Assembly: GCA_017536445.1 (NCBI GenBank)
Contig: JAFXHJ010000010.1
Location: forward strand, 1 to 64,000
Reading direction: 5' to 3'
Length of the DNA stretch: 64,000 nt
Source of the DNA: Clostridia bacterium
GTDB taxonomy: Bacteria; Bacillota; Clostridia; TANB77; CAG-465
The position numbers and the translations under genes are program-made. Under the pieces are notes generated by a model that was not told the origin of the DNA, made no database searches, and worked only from the letters and a program-made list of their open reading frames with translations. How positions within the stretch are numbered: the stretch's first letter is position 1; every line of letters begins with the position of its first letter. Shown piece after piece: positions 1-9,336 of the stretch.

Positions 1-1
1 T

Positions 2-796
2 GCAAAAGCAAGTTGTAGTGTTACAGTAACAGGAACAGTGACATCACTGCCTGGACTAGTCTCATTAATAACAGCAGCTAATTATGGAGATACCGTAGAC
101 TATACTGTAACAGTAGATGGAACAACATATAGCGATTGGCAAATATATTATCATAATGAAGAGCATGTATATCTAATAGCAAAAGAAAAGATAGAAAATA
201 GAGCATTAGATAAAGGAACAACGGTAGCAAGTTTAACAAGCGATGAATTAGCGTTGTATGAAAAATTTAGAGTTGGATATGATGAAAAAAACACATTAGC
301 AGATAATATAAATGGGGAAATATCATATGCTTGTCAAGCAGTGGCGCAATTAATAAAAGATTATGCTAATTTTGCAAACAAAACAACATATGGAACAAAT
401 GTAGTAGGAGCAATAGGTGGACCAACAATAGAGTTATTTGCGGCTGGTTGGAATGAAAAGGGATATTTACCAGCATTAACGATAACGATAGATGATTATG
501 GATATTTGGTAAACAATGATTCTAATGGTCTGCAAGGGATGTATATAGATGATTTTTATATAAAAAATGAGTATTCATATGTATTAGCATCAACAGATGC
601 TTACTCTGCAGGTTTGGCTAGTGACCAAAGAGAAAGAGTTTTAGCGGTATCTAATACCGACTATGAATTAGGTGGAGGAGGTATGCTTTGGGGAGTGGGG
701 TATACTGGTAAGCTTGGAATTCGCCCTGTAGTTTGCTTAAAAGCATCTATCCCAGCAACAGTAGGAACAACAACAGACTTTAGTTTGGTAAAATAA
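2..796 (+). CDS. Big2-type surface protein, 3' end only (5' truncated by window edge)
   Basis: The reading frame is open from base 2, so the true start lies outside the window. The first residues (AKASCSVTVTGTV) are the last strand of a bacterial Ig-like Big2 repeat. A C-terminal module of about 240 residues follows, starting at LITAANYGDTVDYTV. The same module ends the protein encoded at 56915-58555, with nearly identical DNA in places. By analogy, the missing N-terminus probably carries a prepilin-like membrane anchor and Big2 repeats, making this a cell-surface protein. The function of the C-terminal module is unknown. A terminator hairpin follows the stop codon. Confidence 0.8.
   Translation, partial: AKASCSVTVTGTVTSLPGLVSLITAANYGDTVDYTVTVDGTTYSDWQIYYHNEEHVYLIAKEKIENRALDKGTTVASLTSDELALYEKFRVGYDEKNTLADNINGEISYACQAVAQLIKDYANFANKTTYGTNVVGAIGGPTIELFAAGWNEKGYLPALTITIDDYGYLVNNDSNGLQGMYIDDFYIKNEYSYVLASTDAYSAGLASDQRERVLAVSNTDYELGGGGMLWGVGYTGKLGIRPVVCLKASIPATVGTTTDFSLVK
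65..130 (+). repeat. Copy 1 of a 66-bp near-identical segment (inverted copy at 57581-57646)
   Basis: Aligned by eye with the reverse complement of 57581-57646, only two of 66 bases differ, and both changes are synonymous. It encodes the start of the shared C-terminal module of the two Big2 surface proteins. Confidence 0.85.
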
Positions 797-813
797 TAAA
801 TATGGAATAATAT

Positions 814-836
814 AAGAGAGGCGGTTGCCTCTCTTT
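814..836 (+). terminator. Intrinsic terminator after the partial surface-protein gene
   Basis: A 9-bp stem (aagagaggc/gcctctctt) with a GGTT loop begins about 17 bases after the stop codon and has a short T-run. Confidence 0.7.
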
Positions 837-882
837 AACGTTTATATCGTAATAAAAATGAATACAAAAAGTCTAGTTTTCC

Positions 883-911
883 TTGATACATATAGCTTTT
901 TTTGATATAAT
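883..911 (+). promoter_or_regulatory. Promoter of the polysaccharide operon
   Basis: TTGATA (883-888), a 17-base spacer and TATAAT (906-911) form a near-consensus sigma-A promoter about 35 bases upstream of the chosen start. The TTG at 883 belongs to the -35 box, so it is not a start codon. Confidence 0.8.
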
Positions 912-945
912 AAACAATAGACTTTTAAGCAAAGGAGTAATAGTT

Positions 946-2085
946 TTGGAAAATGTTTATTTAAAGACAAAAAACAAAATAGAATGCAATGGTTGCACTG
1001 CTTGTGCGTATATATGTCCTAAGCAATGTATAGCAATGAAAGAAGATAATGAGGGATTTATATATCCTGTGATAGATGAAACAAAATGTGTTCATTGCAG
1101 TAAATGTTTAACGGTTTGTAGTAATACATACAAACGTGAAGAAAAAAGAAAAATAATTCCCTTTGCAATAATAAATAATGATAAACAAATATTATCTAAA
1201 AGTACATCTGGTGGAACATTTTATGCATTGCTAGCAGATCTGTTTAGTAAATCTAATTCGGTGTGTTATGGCGCTGCATATGATGCCAATTTAGAGGTAA
1301 AGCATATGAGAGCAGAAACACTTGAAGATGCTATGAAATTTATGGGCTCTAAATATGTTAGAAGTAATATTTGCGGAATATATGAGCAAGTAAAGAAAGA
1401 CTTGCTAGAAGGTAAGAATGTACTCTTTACAGGAACTCCATGTATGACAGCTGGACTATATACATATCTCAAAAGAGATGCAGATAATTTGCTTACTTGT
1501 AATATAATATGTCATTCTAATCCGTCACCAAAGGTATTTAGTAAGTATATTAAATGTTTAGAATTAACAAAGGGAAGTAAAGTTAAATCTGTTACATTTA
1601 GAGCTAAAGAAACCGGTTGGAGAAATGCTACTCCTGTTATAGAACTAGAAACTGGCGCGAAGTTTGAAGAAGATACATTTGCCAAAGCTTTTTCAAGAAC
1701 GTTAATATCAAGACCAAGCTGTAGTGATTGTAAATTTATAGAACCATATAATTTTGCAGATATAACTATCGGGGATTTTTGGGGTGTGGAAAAGCTTACA
1801 GCGCTAAAAGATGTTGAAGATGGAATTTCTTTGGTATATGCAAATACTAAAAAAGGATTAGATGAACTAAATAAATTAAAAGGTGTAACAAAACACAATT
1901 TAGATGAAAACTTAAATTATTTGATGTACAATCATCATACACCTGTAAAAGCACATAGAAATAGAGAAAAATTCTTTAACAAATTAGATAAAACTAAAGA
2001 TAAGGATATTATAAAATTAATTAATAATATGTCAAAAGAAAGATTGTTTAGGAGAATTTTAAAAAGATTAAAGATACTAAAATAA
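946..2085 (+). CDS. 4Fe-4S / coenzyme F420 hydrogenase beta-subunit family protein (polysaccharide cluster)
   Basis: The start is TTG at 946, 8 bases after AAAGGAG and downstream of a clear promoter, giving 379 residues. The N-terminus carries two ferredoxin-type clusters (CNGCTACAYICPKQC and CVHCSKCLTVC). The rest matches the FrhB/FdhB N- and C-terminal domains (PF04422/PF04432). Members of this family occur in exopolysaccharide loci, where the exact reaction is usually unproven. A redox or reductase step on a sugar or lipid precursor is inference. It is the first gene of a co-directional operon of glycosyltransferases. Confidence 0.8.
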   Translation: MENVYLKTKNKIECNGCTACAYICPKQCIAMKEDNEGFIYPVIDETKCVHCSKCLTVCSNTYKREEKRKIIPFAIINNDKQILSKSTSGGTFYALLADLFSKSNSVCYGAAYDANLEVKHMRAETLEDAMKFMGSKYVRSNICGIYEQVKKDLLEGKNVLFTGTPCMTAGLYTYLKRDADNLLTCNIICHSNPSPKVFSKYIKCLELTKGSKVKSVTFRAKETGWRNATPVIELETGAKFEEDTFAKAFSRTLISRPSCSDCKFIEPYNFADITIGDFWGVEKLTALKDVEDGISLVYANTKKGLDELNKLKGVTKHNLDENLNYLMYNHHTPVKAHRNREKFFNKLDKTKDKDIIKLINNMSKERLFRRILKRLKILK

Positions 2086-2116
2086 TAAAAATATTTAAGA
2101 TTAGAAAGGAGATAAG

Positions 2117-3310
2117 ATGAAAAAAAGGGTATTGTTTGTTGTAGATGAAAGAAAACTAGGCGGAGTAAGCATAGTATTAGAAAATATATTAAATAAAATA
2201 GATTTAAAAAGACTAGATATAACTGTGCTAGTTTTACACAATAACGGTACAAGACTTTCTGATCTAAGGCCAGAAATAAAGGTTATATATGGTCCTAGTA
2301 GTTTAGACGCAGTAGATCAAGGTGTTAAAGCATTAGTGTTATCTGGAAAAATATTCAAAGCAGCAAAAAAATTATATCTAGCATATTTAATGAAAAAAGG
2401 CAAGGCACATAAATACTTAAGAAAGATAAGAAACAATATGAATCTAGGTAATTACGATATAGAGGTTGCTTTTAAAGCGGGAATATGTTCTGTGTTTGTA
2501 GCAAGTGGCGATTCAAAATATAAGCTAAATTGGGTGCATGAAGATTATAAAACGTATAATATGACAAAAAGATATGAAAAGTACTTTAAAACTGTTTTTG
2601 ACGCGTTTGACAAGCATATTATTGTGTCTGAAGATGCAGCCAAATCTTTTAATGAAATATATGGGTGTGAAAGCAAGACTGTAATAATAGAAAACTATAT
2701 AGATGAAGCAGGAATAATTGCTAAAGCAAAACAAGAAGCAGATATAACTGTTTCGAATAAAAGATTAAACATTGTCACATTAGGTAGATTTTGCTACGAA
2801 AAAGGGTTTGATAGAGTAATTACCTCTTTAGCAAAGTTAAAAGAAGATAATATAAAAATCGATAAGATAAAAGTATATATATTAGGATATGGAAAAGAAC
2901 AATCAAAGCTAAATAAAATGATAACTGAATATGGCTTAGAGAATAATGTGCAAGTAATAACTATGGGAGAACTGGAAAACAATCCATATGCATTTATGAA
3001 GAATTGCGATATGTATATTATGCCGTCTAGAAGTGAGTCTTTTGGTATGGTAAGAATAGAAGCCCTAATCTTAGGATTACCTGTGTTAACTACAAATGTT
3101 GCTAATACAAACAAAATGATAAACAACGAAATAGGACTTGTAGTAGAAAATACAGATGAAGGAATATATAAGGGACTAAAACAAATATTAACAGATGATG
3201 AATTAGTAAGTAGACTTAAAGAAAATACTAAGTATTATACATATGAAGGAGAGAACAAGAGAATAATAAATAATATAATGAAAGTATTGGAGGAAGAAAC
3301 TGATGAATGA
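2117..3310 (+). CDS. Glycosyltransferase family 4
   Basis: The protein has 397 residues and a GT-B fold. The N-terminal acceptor domain opens KKRVLFVVDERKLGGVS. The C-terminal nucleotide-sugar domain has LGRFCYEKGFDRVI near residue 220, and the EX7E-type retaining motif lies in SRSESFGMVRIEALILGLP near residue 300. It probably transfers a sugar to a lipid-linked repeat unit on the cytoplasmic face of the membrane. A GAAAGGAG site precedes the ATG, and the stop overlaps the next start by 8 bases. Donor and acceptor cannot be read from the sequence. Confidence 0.88.
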   Translation: MKKRVLFVVDERKLGGVSIVLENILNKIDLKRLDITVLVLHNNGTRLSDLRPEIKVIYGPSSLDAVDQGVKALVLSGKIFKAAKKLYLAYLMKKGKAHKYLRKIRNNMNLGNYDIEVAFKAGICSVFVASGDSKYKLNWVHEDYKTYNMTKRYEKYFKTVFDAFDKHIIVSEDAAKSFNEIYGCESKTVIIENYIDEAGIIAKAKQEADITVSNKRLNIVTLGRFCYEKGFDRVITSLAKLKEDNIKIDKIKVYILGYGKEQSKLNKMITEYGLENNVQVITMGELENNPYAFMKNCDMYIMPSRSESFGMVRIEALILGLPVLTTNVANTNKMINNEIGLVVENTDEGIYKGLKQILTDDELVSRLKENTKYYTYEGENKRIINNIMKVLEEETDE

Positions 3311-4910
3311 TAAACTAAGAAGAACAATAAATGTTATATTAGTTATCTTTTTAGTCGTTCAGCCTCTTTGTGATATATATATGGGAGTAATAGGAGAAAA
3401 ACTAGATATTTTTGGAATATCTATAGTTACTTTCGTAAGAACAATAACAACAGTTGCATTAGTAGTGACTATTGGTATAAATCAAATAGCATGCAAATAC
3501 AAGATAAAATGGTTTGTGACGCTTATAGGATACCTATCAATTGTAGGAATTTATGCCATATGCCATCATCTAAACATAGTAAATAGTGGTGGATATTATA
3601 TAACACAGAACTTATATAATTTTTCAACAGAATTGATGTATGTATTAAGATTGGTTGTGCCAATTATTCTAATGTACGTTGTTATCATATCTAAACCAAA
3701 GAGGGAACATATAGAAAAGGCAATATTAATTTCAACAATAATAATAGCAATAATAATAATAACAACAAATATATTCAAAATATCATATGCATCATATTCA
3801 CCGCTGAACAGATTTGTAGAATATAATATTTTTGACTGGTTTAAATATGATGAATTACCATATACAGAAACATTATCGAAAGGATTGTTTGTATCGGCAA
3901 ATCAAATAGGAGCTCTTTTAGTAGTTCTTATGCCAATAACGCTTATGTATGCATTAAAGTACAATAAAATTACAGTATATATTACGTTGCTTCTTCAAGA
4001 AATTGCTATGATACTCGTGGGAACAAGAGTAGCAACATATGGATTTGTACTTTGTATACTTGCTATGATTATAGGATATGTAGTAATATCTATAATAAGG
4101 AAAAGGAAAATGCATTTTGCAAGAATCCTTGCGGTAATTTGTATTTTAGCATTAGGATTAATAATATATAAACATTCGCCATCAAACAGTAGAACGTTTG
4201 CATCTGTAAATTCTAGTATGTATGTTGAACAAGAGAAAGATGACAAAGAAGAGTATATAACAATTGAAGCGTACAACGAAATAATATCAGATGAAGCGAA
4301 AATGAGAGAATATCTTAACGCGAAAAAGAATAAAAATATTACATTAGACGAACTTATGCATAGAACTATGTGTAAATATATTGAAACGAATTATAGACAA
4401 CATGCTGTGGCTAAAAAATACGTAATGGATATATATCCATATGAGCAAGACCCGGAGTTTTGGGTTGTTCTTTTCGAACAACCGATTTCGGTTAAAGGAG
4501 ATAATAGAGCAAGACAATCTGTTATTATTAAAAGAATTAAAGAACTAAATAACAACGCTTTAAATGATACTCTTGTTGGAATGGGAGCTACGCCAATGAA
4601 TCAAAGAGGATATATGATAGAAAATGATCTTATATCTCATTATTACAATATAGGCGTTATAGGAATAATATTATTTGTATCACCTTATGCTCTGGCGGTA
4701 ATATATGTTGTATTAGCAGGTGTAAAACATTTCAAGAGATTGTTTAATGCTAGAATAGTTGCATATTCACTTTCAATATTTATGATGTATGTAATAGGTT
4801 TTTTTGCAGGACATACAATAGATGAATATATAATAACTATATATATGGCGGTAATGACAGGAATGTTAATTAATACATTTAATAAAGAGGTAAGAAAAGA
4901 GGGGAAATAA
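3303..4910 (+). CDS. O-antigen ligase/polymerase-like membrane protein (Wzy family)
   Basis: This 535-residue polytopic protein has about ten hydrophobic segments. One large hydrophilic loop at about residues 305-445 is followed by GVIGIILFVSPYALAVIYVV, the usual arrangement of Wzy/WaaL-like proteins (PF04932 superfamily). Its position between glycosyltransferases suggests it polymerises lipid-linked repeat units outside the membrane. The family is poorly conserved, so the assignment rests on topology and context. The loop is rich in Lys and Glu. Confidence 0.75.
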   Translation: MNDKLRRTINVILVIFLVVQPLCDIYMGVIGEKLDIFGISIVTFVRTITTVALVVTIGINQIACKYKIKWFVTLIGYLSIVGIYAICHHLNIVNSGGYYITQNLYNFSTELMYVLRLVVPIILMYVVIISKPKREHIEKAILISTIIIAIIIITTNIFKISYASYSPLNRFVEYNIFDWFKYDELPYTETLSKGLFVSANQIGALLVVLMPITLMYALKYNKITVYITLLLQEIAMILVGTRVATYGFVLCILAMIIGYVVISIIRKRKMHFARILAVICILALGLIIYKHSPSNSRTFASVNSSMYVEQEKDDKEEYITIEAYNEIISDEAKMREYLNAKKNKNITLDELMHRTMCKYIETNYRQHAVAKKYVMDIYPYEQDPEFWVVLFEQPISVKGDNRARQSVIIKRIKELNNNALNDTLVGMGATPMNQRGYMIENDLISHYYNIGVIGIILFVSPYALAVIYVVLAGVKHFKRLFNARIVAYSLSIFMMYVIGFFAGHTIDEYIITIYMAVMTGMLINTFNKEVRKEGK

Positions 4911-5882
4911 ATGCCAAAACTTAGTATCATTGTACCAGTATACAATGTAGAAAAATATTTGAGAAAATGTTTAGATAGGATATTAAATAGCACATATAAA
5001 GATTTCGAACTTATTATAATAAATGATGGTACTAAAGATAATTCTGAACAAATTATAACTAAATATTTAGAGAATGAAGAATATAAAGATAAAATAATAT
5101 ATATAGCTAAAGAAAATTCTGGTTTAAGTGATACTAGAAACTTAGGCATGTCTAAAGCTACAGGAGATTATATAGCTTTTGTAGATAGCGACGACTATAT
5201 TGAACCTAATATGTATGAGCTTATGATGAACAAAGCTTTAGAAAAAGATTTTGATGTAGTAGCTTCAGATGTAAGACTTGTTTATGAAAATAGTAATAAA
5301 GAAAAAGTAGTATCTTCAGCATACGAAAAAGACCTCGTAAGCAAAGATGAAATAAAACAAACAATGCTTATATATTATCCAGTAGTGTGGAACAAAATAT
5401 ATAAAAAGAGTTTGCTAGATGGTATAGAATTTTCTAAAGGTGTATGGTATGAAGATATGGAGTTTAATCTTAAATTATATCCTAGAATTAAAAGTATAGG
5501 AGTGGTAAAAGAGCCTTTATACAATTATCTTCAAAGAGGAAACTCTATAACATATACATACAACGACAAGCTTTATGATATAATTACAAATATGGATACT
5601 GTAATTAAGTATTATAAAGAGCAAGGCATATATGAAGAATATAAAGAGGAACTTGAGTATCTATATTTAAGATATGCTTATGCAACATTCCCTAAAAGAC
5701 TTGCTAAATGTAAAGATAAGAAAAAATATAAAGAGGGAATAACGTTTGCAATGAACAAAGTAAACGAACATTTCCCAGAATATAAAAAGAATAGATACTT
5801 TAAGACAATGGGAGTTAAAGGAAAATATATTAAAAACTTTAACAAATTTATTGCTAATATAAATTATATTGTTAGCAAATAA
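4911..5882 (+). CDS. Glycosyltransferase family 2
   Basis: The protein has 323 residues and a GT-A fold. It opens MPKLSIIVPVYNVEKYLRKC, with INDGTKDNS near residue 40 and the metal-binding DxD motif in FVDSDDYIEPN near residue 90. VWYEDMEFN near residue 180 supplies the likely catalytic ED. The start directly follows the stop of the polymerase gene, with GAGGGG just upstream, so translation is probably coupled. It is predicted to add one sugar of the repeat unit. The C-terminal third is basic and may contact the membrane. Confidence 0.88.
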   Translation: MPKLSIIVPVYNVEKYLRKCLDRILNSTYKDFELIIINDGTKDNSEQIITKYLENEEYKDKIIYIAKENSGLSDTRNLGMSKATGDYIAFVDSDDYIEPNMYELMMNKALEKDFDVVASDVRLVYENSNKEKVVSSAYEKDLVSKDEIKQTMLIYYPVVWNKIYKKSLLDGIEFSKGVWYEDMEFNLKLYPRIKSIGVVKEPLYNYLQRGNSITYTYNDKLYDIITNMDTVIKYYKEQGIYEEYKEELEYLYLRYAYATFPKRLAKCKDKKKYKEGITFAMNKVNEHFPEYKKNRYFKTMGVKGKYIKNFNKFIANINYIVSK

Positions 5883-5895
5883 AAGTGGAGGATAC

Positions 5896-6375
5896 ATGAA
5901 GAAAAATAATAGGGTAATATTTATCTCTAGCACAGGTGGACATTTATCTGAATTAATGATTCTAAAACCAATTTTCAAGGATTATGATTATCATATAGTA
6001 ACAGAGAAGACAGGTTCTACGAAATCACTTAAAAAAGAATACGGTAAGCGTATACACTATGTTATATTAGGTATAAGAACTAAAAAAGTAGAATATGTAT
6101 TTAAGGTAATATTAAATACGATAAAATTACTTGGTTTGTATATTAAAATTAGACCAAAAGTAATAGTTACAACAGGTGCTCATACAGCGATGCCTTTATG
6201 TATTATTGGAAAGCTATTTGGAGCTAAGCTTGTGTTTATAGAAACATATGCAAATGTATATACACCAACTGGAACAGGTAAGTTTTTATACAAGTATGCA
6301 GATAAGTTCATAATCCAATGGGAAGAATTAAGAGAAGTATATCCTAATGGGATACATTTAGGAGGTGCTTTTTAA
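5896..6375 (+). CDS. PssD/Alg14-like glycosyltransferase anchoring subunit
   Basis: The start ATG at 5896 follows GTGGAGG, giving 159 residues; the frame extends upstream but lacks a better start. The N-terminus FISSTGGHLSELMIL is the glycine-rich motif of Alg14/PssD/CpsF-like proteins, and VTTGAHTAMPLC follows near residue 95. In this family one subunit anchors the complex to the membrane and helps bind the acceptor, while the partner binds the nucleotide sugar. The stop overlaps the start of the partner gene (TAATG), which supports a heterodimer. Confidence 0.85.
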   Translation: MKKNNRVIFISSTGGHLSELMILKPIFKDYDYHIVTEKTGSTKSLKKEYGKRIHYVILGIRTKKVEYVFKVILNTIKLLGLYIKIRPKVIVTTGAHTAMPLCIIGKLFGAKLVFIETYANVYTPTGTGKFLYKYADKFIIQWEELREVYPNGIHLGGAF

Positions 6376-6863
6376 TGATATTTGTTACAGTAGGAACACA
6401 AGATTGGTCTTTTAAAAGACTTATACAAGCTGTGGAAAAAGCAGTAATAGATAAAAAAATAACAGATGAAGTTATAATTCAAGCAGGAAACACTAAGTAT
6501 GAATCTGAGTATGTTAAGATTCTAAACTATATTCCATTTGAAGAATTTGCTTCTTTTATGGATAAGGCAGACATAATAATAACTCACGGTGGAGTAGGTT
6601 CAATACTTAATGCTGTTAAACTTGGCAAAAAAGTAATTGCTGTGCCAAGACTTGCAAAATATAACGAGCACGTAAACGATCATCAGTTACAAGTAATTAA
6701 GAAGATGACAGATGATGGGTATATACTAAGTACAGAAGACGAAACCTTAATTGTGGACAAAATAAAAGAGATTGAAAATTTTGAACCTAAAGTATATACT
6801 AGTAATACAGATAACTTTATAAAAGGAGTTAAGAATATATTAGATGAAATAATAAATTCTTAA
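6375..6863 (+). CDS. PssE/Alg13-like glycosyltransferase catalytic subunit
   Basis: The 162-residue protein matches the C-terminal half of GT28 enzymes (PF04101). It opens MIFVTVGTQDWSFKRLI, with IITHGGVGSILNAVKLGKK near residue 75 and VPRLAKYNEHVNDHQ near residue 95. These are the UDP-sugar-binding motifs of Alg13/EpsF-type subunits. Its start overlaps the stop of the Alg14-like gene by one base, so the two are almost certainly co-translated. It is the last recognisable sugar-transfer gene of the operon. Confidence 0.88.
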   Translation: MIFVTVGTQDWSFKRLIQAVEKAVIDKKITDEVIIQAGNTKYESEYVKILNYIPFEEFASFMDKADIIITHGGVGSILNAVKLGKKVIAVPRLAKYNEHVNDHQLQVIKKMTDDGYILSTEDETLIVDKIKEIENFEPKVYTSNTDNFIKGVKNILDEIINS

Positions 6864-6884
6864 ATAAAAGGAGATACATAAATA

Positions 6885-7538
6885 ATGATAAGTATATTTG
6901 AGGAAGGTGGACTAATACAATTCTTGTATTTTCTACCAGCATTATTACTTTCGCTATCTATCCATGAATTTGGGCATGCGTGGGTAGCATATAAACTAGG
7001 AGACAATTCACAAAAAGCAAGAGGAAGACTTACACTTTCACCTTTTGCACATATAGACCCTATAGGATTTGCTGCAATTGCGTTAATAGGTATAGGTTGG
7101 GGTAAGCCTGTAATGGTAGATGACACCAATTTTGAAAAAAGAGGCAAAGGCAATATGTTAGTAGCTCTAGCAGGGCCAGGATTTAATGTTGTTCTTGCAG
7201 TGTTCATAACGGTATTATTAAAACTTTGTATGGTATTTGGACTTGATGTATGGTTTGTAAATAACAGTGTAGGCACAATAATATTAGAAATATTATTGTA
7301 TACCATAATGTTTAATGTAAGCTTTGCAGTGTTTAATTTAATACCATTTCCACCTCTAGATGGTTCAAAGATATTATATTATTTCTTACCATATAACGCT
7401 AAAGGAATAATGGCAAAGATGGAAGAATATTCATTTGTTTTTCTAGCAATATTATTCTTTACGGATATAATAGATTATATAATGGTGCCAGCAAGTGCAG
7501 CAATATATTTTGTGCTAGGATTAATACTAAGTATTTAG
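6885..7538 (+). CDS. Site-2 protease family (M50) membrane metalloprotease
   Basis: The 217-residue integral membrane protein has the zinc-binding HEFGH motif at about residues 27-31 and the second signature NLIPFPPLDGSKI near residue 150, which supplies the third zinc ligand. This short form without a PDZ domain is common in Bacillota; its substrate is unknown. It follows the polysaccharide operon by 21 bases on the same strand without a visible terminator, so read-through is likely. A functional link to the polysaccharide genes is not implied. Confidence 0.88.
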   Translation: MISIFEEGGLIQFLYFLPALLLSLSIHEFGHAWVAYKLGDNSQKARGRLTLSPFAHIDPIGFAAIALIGIGWGKPVMVDDTNFEKRGKGNMLVALAGPGFNVVLAVFITVLLKLCMVFGLDVWFVNNSVGTIILEILLYTIMFNVSFAVFNLIPFPPLDGSKILYYFLPYNAKGIMAKMEEYSFVFLAILFFTDIIDYIMVPASAAIYFVLGLILSI

Positions 7539-7550
7539 AAGGGATATAAA

Positions 7551-8564
7551 ATGCATATATTAGGAATAGAAAGTAGCTGTGATGAAACATCAATAGCTAT
7601 ATTAGAATTTGAAGAAAACAGTAATAACTTTAAGGTGCTAGCTAATACAGTATCTTCACAAATAGATATACATAAAGCTTTTGGTGGAGTTGTACCAGAA
7701 ATAGCATCTAGACATCACGTAAAAAACATTGGGTGGGTGTTAGATGAAGCATTAACTACAGCGAATATTAAATTAGAAGATATATCTGCTATAGCAGTAA
7801 CAGTAGGGCCAGGACTTGTCGGAGCGCTTCTAGTAGGTGTGTCTTTTGCAAAAGCTTTAGTTTATGCGTTAGATATTCCACTTGTACCAGTTCATCACAT
7901 AGCTGGACACATTGCGGCGAATTATTTGACTCACCCAGAGTTAAAACCTCCATTTTTGGCTCTAGTAGTCTCTGGAGGGCATTCTCATGTTATAGAGGTT
8001 AGTGATTATACAAAATTTAAGATATTAGCTAAAACACGTGATGATGCTGTTGGAGAAGCATTTGACAAAGTGGCAAGAGTGTTAGGTTTAGGATATCCAG
8101 GCGGACCTGAAGTAAGCAAGATGGCTAAGGATGGACAAGACACATACAAATTACCTAAAACTAAGTTTGAAGAAAATTATGACTTTAGCTTTAGTGGAGT
8201 AAAAACAGCTGTATTAAATATAGCTAATAAAGAAAAGGACAAGTTAAGAAAGAAAGATATGTGTCGTAGCTTTGAAAACAATGTAGCAGAAGTTTTAGTA
8301 GACCATACGTTAGCTATAGCTAAAGAAAAGAATATAAATAAGATAGTACTAGCAGGTGGTGTATCTGCAAATACAAGACTTAGAGAAGAATTACAAAATA
8401 AAGGCAAAGAAAATAACATAGAAATATATTTACCAGAAATGAAATACTGCACAGACAATGCTGCTATGATAACTGCAGCAGGTATATTTAAGTTTAGAGA
8501 AGGAAAATTCACAAACGATTTAAGCTTAAATGCAAAAGCAAGTATGAATATTGAAAACGAGTAA
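7551..8564 (+). CDS. tsaD: tRNA N6-adenosine threonylcarbamoyltransferase
   Basis: At 337 residues it has the usual TsaD length. The N-terminal GIESSCDETSIAI and the metal-binding HHIAGHIAAN near residue 110 are diagnostic. VSGGHSHV and the C-terminal DNAAMIAA-like segment (DNAAMITAAG) complete the ASKHA fold. It transfers threonylcarbamoyl from its adenylate to A37 of ANN-decoding tRNAs, working with TsaB and TsaE, which are not in this window. GAAGGG lies upstream of the ATG. Confidence 0.96.
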   Translation: MHILGIESSCDETSIAILEFEENSNNFKVLANTVSSQIDIHKAFGGVVPEIASRHHVKNIGWVLDEALTTANIKLEDISAIAVTVGPGLVGALLVGVSFAKALVYALDIPLVPVHHIAGHIAANYLTHPELKPPFLALVVSGGHSHVIEVSDYTKFKILAKTRDDAVGEAFDKVARVLGLGYPGGPEVSKMAKDGQDTYKLPKTKFEENYDFSFSGVKTAVLNIANKEKDKLRKKDMCRSFENNVAEVLVDHTLAIAKEKNINKIVLAGGVSANTRLREELQNKGKENNIEIYLPEMKYCTDNAAMITAAGIFKFREGKFTNDLSLNAKASMNIENE

Positions 8565-8603
8565 TAAATAGAAAACAAAGAAGAAAGTAAAGGAGGGATT
8601 TAA

Positions 8604-9290
8604 ATGGCTATATATGCACTGTCAGATTTACATTTATCTAAAGCGATAAAGAATAAATCTATGGAAGTATTCGGTGAAGAATGGAAAGACTATGAAGCTA
8701 AAATAGATGAAAATTGGAAAAAGACTGTAACAGATGATGATACTGTTCTTATACCAGGGGATATATCTTGGGCTTTAACGCTAGAAGCTGCATATGAAGA
8801 TTTTAGCTATTTAAATAACCTACCTGGAAAGAAAATAATAATTAAAGGCAACCATGATTATTATTTTTCAACATTAACTAAAGTAAACAAGTTCTTGAAA
8901 GATAATAATTTTGATACAATAACGGTATTAAATAATGATTCATATCTAGTAGAAGGATACAATATATGTGGTTTTAGAGGTTGGGGAAATACAGATGATG
9001 ATACAGTAGATGATTTTAAGGTATATAAAAGAGAATTAGTACGTTTAGAATTATCTTTAAACAGTATTAAAGAAGAAAATAAAGATAAACCAATAATAGT
9101 AATGACACACTTCCCACCATTTAGGTATGAAATAAAAGAAATGTTTAAGAAATACAATGTTAAATTATGTATCTACGGACATCTACACGGAGATGGCCAT
9201 TATATGATAAAAGAAGGTAACATAGATGGAGTAGAATACAAAATGGTTAGTGGAGATTACACAAAGTTTGAATTAATTAAGTTGAATTAA
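8604..9290 (+). CDS. Calcineurin-like metallophosphoesterase
   Basis: The 228-residue protein shows all the phosphoesterase motifs in order: DLHLS near residue 8, GDISWA near 53, GNHDYYF near 80, THFPPF near 170 and YGHLHGDGHY near 190. These bind two metal ions. It belongs to a small-phosphoesterase group found in Clostridia whose natural substrate is not established. The start follows GGAGGG. It is the last gene of the first co-directional block and ends before a terminator. Confidence 0.88.
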   Translation: MAIYALSDLHLSKAIKNKSMEVFGEEWKDYEAKIDENWKKTVTDDDTVLIPGDISWALTLEAAYEDFSYLNNLPGKKIIIKGNHDYYFSTLTKVNKFLKDNNFDTITVLNNDSYLVEGYNICGFRGWGNTDDDTVDDFKVYKRELVRLELSLNSIKEENKDKPIIVMTHFPPFRYEIKEMFKKYNVKLCIYGHLHGDGHYMIKEGNIDGVEYKMVSGDYTKFELIKLN

Positions 9291-9300
9291 AATAAAAAAG

Positions 9301-9333
9301 AAGGAGCCAAGAAGAAATTCGTGGTTCCTTTTT
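9301..9333 (+). terminator. Terminator between convergent genes
   Basis: The stem aaggagcc (9301-9308) pairs with ggttcctt (9323-9330), followed by TTTTT. The A-run before the stem could let it serve the minus-strand gene as well. Confidence 0.75.
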
Positions 9334-9336
9334 ACA

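Noticed and set aside
883-945. Use of TTG at 883 as the start of the Fe-S/F420-type gene
   Set aside because: It is part of the -35 box of a good promoter and has no ribosome-binding site; TTG at 946 has AAAGGAG at correct spacing and fits the family's N-terminus.
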